Assembly: GCA_965223215.1 (NCBI GenBank) | Contig: CBDCVZ010000010.1 | Coordinates: 5,890,001-5,954,000, forward strand | Reading direction: 5' to 3' | DNA: 64,000 nt | DNA from: JABDMH01 sp965223215 | GTDB taxonomy: Bacteria > Bacteroidota > Bacteroidia > Chitinophagales > Saprospiraceae | Notes under the pieces: generated by a model | Seen by the model: the letters and a program-made list of their open reading frames with translations, nothing else | Told to the model about the DNA's origin: nothing | Databases searched by the model: none | Shown: one piece after another, positions 8,190-15,963 of the stretch | How positions within the stretch are numbered: the stretch's first letter is position 1 | Layout: each line of letters begins with the position of its first letter | Translations under genes and position numbers: made by a program

Positions 8190-9329
8190 ATGTTTTTTTT
8201 GATCAGATACCGGACACTACTATTGACAACACTTGTCCTAATGATCGGCTGTATAAATCACATTGAGCAGCCAATTGATACTCCGGGTAAAACCAAAATC
8301 GGATTCTTGTCTCCTTTTAGCGGCCCTAACTATCCCTATTTAATTCATTTGCATCGAGGCGCCGATATTGTTTTGTCCTCCCATGATAATATTCAAGGCA
8401 TCTATGAAAATTGTGATCCCAGCGGCTTTTATGGTTCTCAGGCACCTCAACGTTTAATCAATCACAACGGCGTAGTAGCAATACTTGGACCTGCTGATCC
8501 ACTCGCCATCTTAAAGGTGCAGAAAACTGCAGATAAGGAAAAAGTACTGCACTTCTCATGTTTCTCCAACCCTGTACTAGCGAATCATAAGAGTGCTTTT
8601 AGTTTTTCGAATGTACCAGCTGATCGCAAGCAGATCGAACTGGTCAGTTTATTCTTTGATGAATACTTACGGAGTAAGAGGGTTGCCATCATTTTTCAAG
8701 CGGGATCATACCATGAGGTCATGGCACGACACCTCACCAGGAGGCTGATCAATAAAGACATTCGGATCAACATTCATCCCGTCTCAGATCATTGGAATGA
8801 GATTGGACTAAAGAGGCCGGAGGCTCTGCTTCTCCTATTGCATCCAGAGCGTACCCTCCCAATCATTAAGATGGTGCGTACAAAGATGCCAGACCTCACC
8901 ATTCTTTGCGGGCAGGGCTCATTATCTGAGCATGATCTTGAACATGCTGATCGAAACAAGGTATATAATGTGCAATTCCCAATGCAAAGGAACCGGCGGT
9001 ATTATCGGACCTTTAGAAGAGAATTTCAGCAATTTCATGCAAAATTGAATGCCACACATCCAACCTTATTTCATGAAGAACCTAATATCTACGAGGCATA
9101 CGCATATGAAGCCGCCTCAATTCTCGCTGAAGCAATCAGGGAAGTGGGTGCGGATCCTGAACTGATTCGTCGATATTTGACTTCCACAACGTTCTCTTCG
9201 TTGACTGGTCCGTTGAAGTTCAATCAACAAGGTGAAGTCAACCGAAATTTCCAAATTGTAGCACTGAATGGGGCTCATCTTAACACAGTTCCAGGATTCG
9301 GTCCTTCATTCATTTCAATGGATCACTGA
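8190..9329 (+). CDS. Periplasmic ligand-binding lipoprotein (type 1 PBP fold, LivJ-like)
   Basis: 379 residues. The N-terminus has a lipoprotein signal (LVLMIGC; Cys at about residue 21). The body follows the type 1 periplasmic-binding fold of branched-chain amino-acid/amide receptors: IGFLSPFSGPN start, GVVAILGPADP, a hinge around FFDEYLRSKRVAIIFQ, and YEAYAYEAASILAEAI near the end. No ABC permease or ATPase genes are nearby. The gene follows the anti-sigma propeller gene by 9 bp, so it more likely feeds a signal to that protein than serves transport; this is inference from gene order. Confidence 0.82.
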   Translation: MFFLIRYRTLLLTTLVLMIGCINHIEQPIDTPGKTKIGFLSPFSGPNYPYLIHLHRGADIVLSSHDNIQGIYENCDPSGFYGSQAPQRLINHNGVVAILGPADPLAILKVQKTADKEKVLHFSCFSNPVLANHKSAFSFSNVPADRKQIELVSLFFDEYLRSKRVAIIFQAGSYHEVMARHLTRRLINKDIRINIHPVSDHWNEIGLKRPEALLLLLHPERTLPIIKMVRTKMPDLTILCGQGSLSEHDLEHADRNKVYNVQFPMQRNRRYYRTFRREFQQFHAKLNATHPTLFHEEPNIYEAYAYEAASILAEAIREVGADPELIRRYLTSTTFSSLTGPLKFNQQGEVNRNFQIVALNGAHLNTVPGFGPSFISMDH

Positions 9330-9474
9330 GATTACAAATTATTTCAGCAAGATTTTGATTTTCCTGGGTCCTTGATGTCACTTTTTTCGAGGGGGTGGTA
9401 TATACCCATAGGTTACGCTGCTTTTCTACTAAGGCACGTACCAAAGAACATTTGCGAACCAACTCGACCCGATC

Positions 9475-11031
9475 ATGATGAAACACACTCGAATCAGAGA
9501 GCTATTGCTATTTGCTGTGGTTCTCTTTTTGGCCCCAGTGAATTTGCTATCGCAACCCTACGTCACTATCCCTTTTGACTTGGATGAACATTACAACATC
9601 GAACTCGAACCGGGTACGACATATTATTTTGAAACATGGACAGGGGTGCAAGGAGATCCAGCAACTTTTGTGATTGGTTTTCTAGATAAGGACACTGTTC
9701 CCATAGATTATTTAGATATTAAAATTGATAACTCCTCGATTGTTGCAACTACAACCACGGTAACCATATATAACCTCCAGTTTCAGCTATCACTAAATGA
9801 TAAGGCTCCTGAGCCCGGCACCTATGATATTGTGGGAATTTTGTCTGGTGGATTTGACAAAGACAATAAGGTTATTGGGGGCGTGATCAGGAGTAATATG
9901 TCTCTGACCATACTAGGTGAAGGATCTGGAGGAGGACCGATGGAGCCGTCAGGGTCAATCGTCGGAAAATGGAAAATGGTTAGTGGTACTGATGATGGCA
10001 TGGCCATCACTGATTTTGACGTGGAGTTGGATATAACCGAGGATAGTATTGGCGTACTTTGGAAGGGTCGAAAAGTTGAACCAACGCGTTCTTATCGCCT
10101 TGTTGATGACAAACTCCTGTCCAATTTCAGTGGTGGTGTAACTTTTCCGGGATTTTTAGGTCCGGATGACGTTGATTTTGCTGGAGTGGCCATAGGGTTG
10201 GGCGATGTAACTGTCTCATTTAATAATGATACGATGACATTCAGTGGGATGTCAGGGTTTAATGGTGCCAGCAATGATATTGTAGTGATAAATTATGTAC
10301 CCGTTAAAGATTGTAGCCTACTAGCATCCGTTGTTTCGGTAGATGTGGAATGTTTTGGAGAAGGAACCGGGTCGGCAACGGTTAGTGCTGAGAATTTTGC
10401 AGAGCCTGTTGCGATAGAATGGTCCAATGGATCGACCTCATCGACGATAGAGGATTTATCAGCAGGGATTTACGATGTCACGGTCACTGACGCTGATGGA
10501 TGTGATGCCACGGAGGCCATCGAGATTTTAGAACCTGAGCCATTGCTCTTGACTCTAGATTCAGTGGCTGGAGATCAAGGGGATAGCAGTGGATTTATCG
10601 GCATATCTATTGCTGGAGGGACTCCACCATATGGTATTGAATGGACAGGACCGGAATCATTTTCCTCCCCAGATGAAGATCTGATTGGGATTCAAGTCGG
10701 CCAATATTCGGTGGTCGTTACTGATCAGAATGGTTGTCAGATCGGAAAGGATTCGATCAATATCGAGATGACGGTAGCCACTATCAATCAACAGCACTAT
10801 AATATTCAGTTATATCCTAATCCTTCTTCTGGATTGGTTTTCCTCCAAAACGAAGATCAATTGAATGTCGGGCCAGAAGTCAAAGTTTTCGATTTAATGG
10901 GGCGAAGGGTGCTTGACACGAGATGGGACAAGCATCAAATAGACTTAGACATTCTAACAAATGGGACATTTATAATCAGCTTTGAGCTAGATGGTCACTC
11001 AGTACAGAAGCTTGTCTTTTTGACTAGATAA
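9475..11031 (+). CDS. Secreted SprB-repeat protein with T9SS type A sorting domain
   Basis: 518 residues with an N-terminal signal peptide (LLLFAVVLFLAPVNLLSQ). Residues about 20-280 show no family I recognise. Two SprB-like repeats follow (VECFGEGTGSATVS...GIYDVTVTDADGCD, then a weaker copy ending VVVTDQNGCQ). The last ~80 residues form a T9SS type A sorting domain (LYPNPSSGLVFLQ ... VFDLMGRRVLD ... TFIISF ... KLVFLT). It is therefore exported by the Por/T9SS machinery to the surface or medium. SprB-type repeats are known from gliding adhesins, but this short protein is more likely a small adhesin or secreted factor. The start ATG is doubled (9475 or 9478). Confidence 0.88.
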   Translation: MMKHTRIRELLLFAVVLFLAPVNLLSQPYVTIPFDLDEHYNIELEPGTTYYFETWTGVQGDPATFVIGFLDKDTVPIDYLDIKIDNSSIVATTTTVTIYNLQFQLSLNDKAPEPGTYDIVGILSGGFDKDNKVIGGVIRSNMSLTILGEGSGGGPMEPSGSIVGKWKMVSGTDDGMAITDFDVELDITEDSIGVLWKGRKVEPTRSYRLVDDKLLSNFSGGVTFPGFLGPDDVDFAGVAIGLGDVTVSFNNDTMTFSGMSGFNGASNDIVVINYVPVKDCSLLASVVSVDVECFGEGTGSATVSAENFAEPVAIEWSNGSTSSTIEDLSAGIYDVTVTDADGCDATEAIEILEPEPLLLTLDSVAGDQGDSSGFIGISIAGGTPPYGIEWTGPESFSSPDEDLIGIQVGQYSVVVTDQNGCQIGKDSINIEMTVATINQQHYNIQLYPNPSSGLVFLQNEDQLNVGPEVKVFDLMGRRVLDTRWDKHQIDLDILTNGTFIISFELDGHSVQKLVFLTR

Positions 11032-11087
11032 AATTCTCGATTGAGAGGATCTGAGTATAACTACAGAGGAAATTAATAGATTCAAAA

Positions 11088-11813
11088 ATGAAACACAATC
11101 AAATATGGATTTGCATCTTAATATTATCAATCATATTATCCTGTAGCAAGGATGACGATAGTCCACCTCTTCCAATTGCAGACTTTGAAATTAGTAACAA
11201 ATTGCCGGAAGTCTTTGATGAAATCATACTCATTAATAAATCTCAAAATAGTACTTCCTTCGAATGGGATTTTGGAGATGGAACTTTATCGACCGAAGCA
11301 GCTCCTACACATGTATATCAGGAGGGTGGCACATTTACAATCAAACTCACAGCAAGAGGGGAAGATATGACAAGTTCGACTTCAAAGGATATCGATATTC
11401 TAATCCCGATAAATATCTTTCCCGGGAAAGGGATCAAAGATATTAATCTTGGTGAATTATGGGGTTCAGTTAAAAATATTGATGGATACGATTTTACGGA
11501 GCTTGGACCGGTTTTAACTGGAAACGGTTGGTTTCATCCTGTTGAAGATGAAGCAAAGGGAGTTTTCTTCATCATAGTTGGTTCTGGTCCATCCAAAAAC
11601 GATAGTGATCAAATAGGCGTGATCTCGCTCTCTTCTCCATTTATAGGTAAAACAGAAAAAGACATTTCAATAGGCAGCACAATAGCCCAGGTGAAGAGTG
11701 CCTATGGGGATGAGACCGAGATCTCAAATGGAAATTATGAATACAACAATTTAGGGATAAGTTTTGGTGTTACGGATTCAAAAGTCGATGGTATGATAAT
11801 ATTTTTTCCATAG
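11088..11813 (+). CDS. PKD-domain lipoprotein
   Basis: 241 residues. A lipobox (IILSC; Cys at about residue 19) is followed by an acidic SKDDD stretch, common in Bacteroidota surface lipoproteins. Residues about 30-105 form a PKD domain (FEWDFGDGTLST ... HVYQEGGTFTIKLTA). The C-terminal ~130 residues are not recognised; they contain GSTIAQVKSAYGDE, reminiscent of small beta-rich repeat domains. Probably an extracellular binding or structural lipoprotein. It lies 56 bp after the SprB-repeat gene. Confidence 0.82.
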   Translation: MKHNQIWICILILSIILSCSKDDDSPPLPIADFEISNKLPEVFDEIILINKSQNSTSFEWDFGDGTLSTEAAPTHVYQEGGTFTIKLTARGEDMTSSTSKDIDILIPINIFPGKGIKDINLGELWGSVKNIDGYDFTELGPVLTGNGWFHPVEDEAKGVFFIIVGSGPSKNDSDQIGVISLSSPFIGKTEKDISIGSTIAQVKSAYGDETEISNGNYEYNNLGISFGVTDSKVDGMIIFFP

Positions 11814-11866
11814 CACTCTGTGATAAGGTGATGTGAAGTGTTTAGATTAATCTTTGAAAATCTAAA

Positions 11867-12061
11867 ATGATGAATAAGGGCAATAGGAAATATGTTTATT
11901 GTTTAGCATTACAATATGATTGGTGCTTAGTTTGCCTTGAATTTGTCGTCTGCTTTGCTATAAGTTGTCATGCTGGATATAGTCAAACAGAGGTTTCCGA
12001 TTCCTTCTCAGATATTTGGTTGGAATCAAAATCGTCCCTGCGACCGATCTCAGTAATGTGA
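11867..12061 (+). CDS. Short hypothetical ORF with signal-peptide-like segment
   Basis: A 64-residue ORF whose middle (CLVCLEFVVCFAISCHAGYSQ) looks like a Sec signal peptide followed by a short polar tail. No family is recognised. It may be a tiny secreted peptide or the surviving 5' end of a lost secreted-protein gene; the decay seen in neighbouring genes makes the second quite possible. Confidence 0.25.
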   Translation: MMNKGNRKYVYCLALQYDWCLVCLEFVVCFAISCHAGYSQTEVSDSFSDIWLESKSSLRPISVM

Positions 12062-12103
12062 GGTATGCATGAAATCGAATGACTCGATCAAAAAAACCGG
12101 GAA

Positions 12104-12765
12104 ATGAAGATTAGCAGACGCTACCATCTACCATTTTTTTGGGCCTAATCATTTATCTGAGCTCTTCTTGCTTTGCCCAGGAGTCAAACAACCCGACGGA
12201 AAAGATTTTAATGATGGGCGTCTTTTTTCCGAAACCAAGTTTTCCCACCCTGCCACTGTTGGATGCCGGGGTTTATAAAGACAAGGTGGCACTAGAGGGT
12301 AAGAAAATTATGAAGGCTTTCGGTGCTTTTACCGATGAATCCGGAGATCGATTAATTCAGGCTATGGAGAGTCGGACAAATGTCCATGTATTGGGAGCGG
12401 GGGAGCTATGGAGTGATGAAGGATTTGTATCAACTAAAGAATTTTCACTATTAACTAACGATACTCATTTTCCAATCATCATCAAGTCATCTGGTGATAG
12501 GTTAATGTTACCTGTTCGGCACGGTAATATTTCAAAGTTCATCAAAAAGAAGAAGAATTATGCTAATGCAGTGAGAGATATCTGCCTCAGATTTGAAGTG
12601 AATGGCATCGCCTGCCAGTTCTATCAGTTGCAGATCTCAAAATTAAGATCTACCGATGGCTTGGGCTTTAAGATAGCAGCAGATGCTTGGTTAAGAGGAA
12701 TCTACCTTGAATTTGACAAAGGTGGTGGACTAGTCCAGCATGAATTCAATGAAACTCACCTATAA
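12104..12765 (+). CDS. Secreted protein of unknown function, apparent frameshift in signal peptide
   Basis: The long frame (12139-12765, about 208 residues) has no good start: it opens inside a hydrophobic stretch (IIYLSSSCFAQ) at a TTG. An ATG at 12104 in another frame encodes MKISRRYHLP and then reaches a run of seven T (12134-12140). One extra T would join MKISRRYHLPFF to LGLIIYLSSSCFAQ and give a textbook signal peptide. So the gene is either broken by a 1-base homopolymer loss, switched off by slippage, or misread in sequencing. The mature part resembles nothing I recognise. It is basic in the middle (KFIKKKKNYAN). Confidence 0.55.
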
Positions 12766-12880
12766 TACTAAGAGCAAATGAAGTGGCAGATAACCTAACC
12801 GTTGTTCTCGCCAAGTCCCGCTAGGAGACGGGGATTTTCAATTATTTCGATCACGACAATTCATAAAAAATTATTGATAA

Positions 12881-13353
12881 ATGAGAAATACCATTGCCAT
12901 TCTGTTCATTTTAAATTTTGGTGTTACCCATGGTTGGAGTCAAATAGATACAGTGGACATTATACCAGGAGACTCAATATCAATACCTAAGCAGCATCCA
13001 AAGCTATCATTCGAAGCAACTAATATAATTGTCATCAGATTTTTTGCTACACTCCCAGATTTGGTATCGGCAGATCTCGATTCTATCACCTTAACTGAAG
13101 ACGGTACCCAAGTTCAACCCTATGTTAAACTTCGACTGGATGAAGGGGCCATTATTGGGAATATTTATGAGAAGAAAATTGGAATACTCTACCTTAGAGG
13201 ACAGCAGAGTCAGCAGTTTGAATTTGATTTCAGAATAAGAGCCATTAGTTCGTCGATATGCAGTATGAGTGCAAACGTAGTTGCGAATGATGTTGTGTGT
13301 TTTGGCGATTCTACCGGTTCAGCATCGATTATGGTGTCAGGAGGAACTGCTCC
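12881..13353 (+). pseudogene. SprB-repeat T9SS protein, 5' part (split by IS element)
   Basis: The ORF starts at ATG 12881 with a signal peptide (IAILFILNFGVTHGWSQ). An unrecognised domain of about 110 residues follows, then the beginning of an SprB repeat (CSMSANVVANDVVCFGDSTG, ending GGTAP). At 13353 the coding sequence is cut by the IS3-family element; read into the IS it ends at a TAA at 13367-13369. The remainder of the gene resumes at 14769. Removing the IS and one copy of CTCC joins GGTAP to LSYTWSNG in frame, exactly as an SprB repeat should read. Confidence 0.85.
13350..13353. repeat. Target-site duplication, left copy (CTCC)
   Basis: CTCC occurs here and again at 14765-14768, directly bordering the IS. 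Deleting the IS with one copy restores the host reading frame, which supports this 4-bp duplication over other placements. Confidence 0.7.
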
Positions 13354-13420
13354 CCTTGTAGCCCCCTAAAAAACCAGAACGAGATTTCTCGCAATAAGAG
13401 AATATTAAATTAGAGGAATC

Positions 13421-13723
13421 ATGAGGAAAAAAAGAAGGAAATGGACTGCATCAGAGAAGATGCAGGTACTGCAAGATGCTGAGTTACATAGCGTATCTGA
13501 GTCATCGAGAAGGCATGGAGTTTCATCCAATATGATCTACCGTTGGCGAACTAAATATGAATCAGCAGGCGCAGCTGGATTGGAGAAATCCGGTAATAGC
13601 AGTGTGGATCTAGAAAAGAAGGAGCTTCATCGAGAGATTGAACGCTTGCGACAAGTGGTTGCCGATCAGGCATTGACCATACGGATCAAGGACGAACTGC
13701 TAAAAAAAACTCGATACCGTTAG
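13421..13723 (+). CDS. IS3-family transposase OrfA
   Basis: 100 residues. The N-terminal half is a helix-turn-helix of the HTH_Tnp_1 type (WTASEKMQVLQDAELHSVSE ... HGVSSNMIYRWRTKYE); the C-terminal half is a leucine-zipper-like helix (LHREIERLRQVVADQALTI) used for dimerisation. The frame ends at a TAG shortly after a run of eight A. A -1 shift there leads directly into orfB, as in other IS3 members. Confidence 0.9.
   Translation: MRKKRRKWTASEKMQVLQDAELHSVSESSRRHGVSSNMIYRWRTKYESAGAAGLEKSGNSSVDLEKKELHREIERLRQVVADQALTIRIKDELLKKTRYR
13702..13709 (+). promoter_or_regulatory. Probable -1 ribosomal frameshift site (A8)
   Basis: Eight consecutive A lie near the 3' end of orfA. Slipping back one base here changes the frame from KKTRYR-stop to KKNSIPLAQRKEVACMYID, which runs into the orfB frame. 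This is the standard IS3 way of making the OrfAB transposase. Confidence 0.75.
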
Positions 13724-13737
13724 CACAGCGCAAAGAA

Positions 13738-14721
13738 GTGGCTTGCATGTATATTGACCAGGGTAATAAAGTGAGCGTTTGTTTAAAAGCGACAGATGTG
13801 TGTCGCAGCAGTTACTACTATGTATCACGGAATAGAAAAAGGGGGAAAAGAGCTAGTGAGTATACGAGGAAATCCGATGGGAAGACAGTGCCAAACGAAG
13901 ATGTGGTTGCTGAGATTAGACAGCTATTGGAGCATGAGTTTGTAGACTATGGATATATAAAAGTAAGTCATTGGCTTCGCAAGCGGCGAGGATATTTAAT
14001 TAACAAGAAGAAGGTTTACCGTCTAATGAAGGAGCATAAACTATTGAATGTCAAGTGAAAGGTTGAAAGGCAGCCGAGATTATGGGTGGAGGATCTAGTA
14101 CCACAACCAGACGGTATATTTGAGCATCTTGAGATAGATATCAAATATATTTATATTGCTGGGAAGCGTCAAAATATGATGCAATTAACGGTACTGGATG
14201 TCAAGTCAAGATATGTTTTAGGATATCTTCAAGGCAAAAGGATAGGACATCGAGACGTGATAGCCCTATTTGAAAAGATTTTTTCAATCATTAAATTTCC
14301 AGTGAGTTTTTATATTCGCTGCGACAATGGCAGCCAATTTGTAGCACATCAGGTGAGGTCATTTTTTGAACAGAGGAGTGGTGCGAAGCAAGAATTTACT
14401 CGTCCAGCCACACCGGAGCAGAATGGTCATATTGAAGCGTTTCATTCAATTATCCAACGTACCATTTGTGATCGATTTGAATTTGAAGATGTAGAAGATT
14501 TAAAGCAAACGATGTCAAGATTCATTGAATTTTACAATACGGATCGTATTCATTCAGGTATAGACTATGAGTGTCCCTTATTCGAAATTAGAAAGCATCG
14601 GCCGGATTTTGAAGCGGTGTGGGTTGCAGACTATTCTGCTGGTAATCCCCTCATAAGCCACCAATTAGAGGGGTTGCCAGAGGAAGAGTCTGCTGCGGGT
14701 TGGCCAGAAGGTCATGATTAA
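13738..14721 (+). pseudogene. IS3-family transposase OrfB, interrupted by in-frame stop
   Basis: From GTG 13738 the frame reads an HTH_21-like region (EIRQLLEHEFVDYGYIKVSH ... KVYRLMKEHKLLNVK) and hits TGA at 14056-14058. The same frame then continues as the rve integrase core (14086-14721) with the DDE residues: D in LEIDIKYI, D in RCDNGSQF and E in GHIEAFHS. About 9 residues lie between the stop and the next ATG. The single nonsense codon separates the DNA-binding and catalytic halves, so this copy is probably dead unless the stop is read through. Confidence 0.85.
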
Positions 14722-14764
14722 TTAACTAAGAGAATTCTCGTCCAGTTTCTAAGGGGTTAAAGCA

Positions 14765-14768
14765 CTCC
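14765..14768. repeat. Target-site duplication, right copy (CTCC)
   Basis: Right-hand copy of the 4-bp duplication matching 13350-13353. Confidence 0.7.
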
Positions 14769-15880
14769 TTTATCTTACACCTGGTCAAATGGCATGAGTG
14801 ATAGTACAATACAGGGTCTTCCATCTGGTATGTATGATGTGACTGTGGAAGATAGCGATGGGTGTCAGGTGATCTCTTCCATTGCAATTGGGCAGCCTGA
14901 AGCAATAACTGCTAGTTTGACAACTAGAGACTTGGTATGTCCTCAAGATAGCTCTGGTACCATCGAAGTCACTTCGATGGGAGGATCAGGAGCTCATACC
15001 TATACATGGTCAAGTGGTGGAACCACAAGTATTGAAAGCAATCTTTCTTCAGGAGATTATTCACTTACAATCAATGATACCAATGGCTGTGAGGTGGCTA
15101 TCGATACCTCTTTAAGAGCCATTGATACATTGCCACCTATCGCAAGAACTGATTCAGTGGTAGTATATATCGACTCGTCAGGATCTGTAGTCATAACGGC
15201 TGACTTGCTCGATGCTGGGAGCTCGGACAAATTGTGACATCGACTCCATATGGGTAGATCAACAAAGTTTCACCTGCGATCAATTGGGAGCACAGGTGGT
15301 GAAACTAGGTGTGATGGATGGAGCTGGGAACATTGATGAGGCGACTGCCAGTATCTTGGTCCTCGATTCCATAGCTCCAGTTTTCACTTCTTGTATTGAC
15401 CATATTACAGTAGACAGTGGAAGTATTGTTGAGTATGACCTACCTACAGCTATTGATAATTGTTCTGTTGATTCATTAGTAATGGGGCGGGATTAGAGAC
15501 AGGAACCGTCTTTCCCGTTGGAGAGACGATGGTTTCCTTCTTAGCCGAAGATAAAAGTGGAAATCAAAGTTCATCCTCATTTATAGTCACTGTTCAAGGA
15601 ATAAGTACAGCCATTGAAAATAGAGCATTTTCATCCCAAGTCTGGACATATCCAAATCCTGCTGAGGATAATTTATTTGTTGATTTATCTGATATAGCTC
15701 CAGATCCCATTACGGTGCAGGTTTTTTGACTCACAGGGTAAACTTTGGCAGGCACATCAGATTGAACAAATAACGGACAGGCCATTTGTAGTAAAAGTTG
15801 ATCACCTGGTGCCTGGTATTTATTTTATTCGACTGGTGCACAATGAAAGAATTGTCGTAAGGAGGATTATTAAGAGATAG
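14765..15880 (+). pseudogene. SprB-repeat T9SS protein, 3' part with three further frameshifts
   Basis: This continues the gene split at 13353. It begins inside an SprB repeat (LSYTWSNGMSD ... GMYDVTVEDSDGCQ), has a second repeat (GDYSLTINDTNGCE) and then HYR-like domains. Three indels break it. Near 15228 an extra A (AAA for AA) shifts frame; dropping it gives SSDNCDIDSIW. Near 15480 the frame shifts back (expected reading NGAGLETGTVFPVG). At 15721-15727 an extra T in a T run stops the frame; dropping it gives VQVFDSQGKLWQ. The true end is TAG 15878-15880 after a T9SS type A sorting domain (WTYPNPAEDNLFVDL ... GIYFIRLV ... VVRRIIKR). The damage fits relaxed selection after IS insertion. Confidence 0.85.
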
Positions 15881-15963
15881 CACTGCAATAAAGCCAAAGG
15901 ATCCAGTTTCAATTTTTGTCTTTTCTGATATTGGCGACTAAATGGATCCTAATTGAAGCCAGT

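Larger units (their letters stand above)
13354..14764 (+). mobile_element. IS3-family insertion sequence (1411 bp)
   Basis: The element carries orfA and orfB transposase frames in the usual IS3 order. Its ends are imperfect inverted repeats: the left end reads CCTTGTAGCCCCCTAAAA and the right end, reverse-complemented, TGCTTTAACCCCTTAGAAA; both continue to a shared ACGAG-A-TTCTC block. A 4-bp duplication CTCC flanks it. The element is probably inactive now, because orfB has an in-frame TGA at 14056-14058. It interrupts an SprB-repeat gene. Confidence 0.88.

Noticed and set aside
9372..9578. 68-codon ORF before the SprB-repeat gene
   Set aside because: Overlaps the real gene's 5' end in another frame and has no recognisable content.
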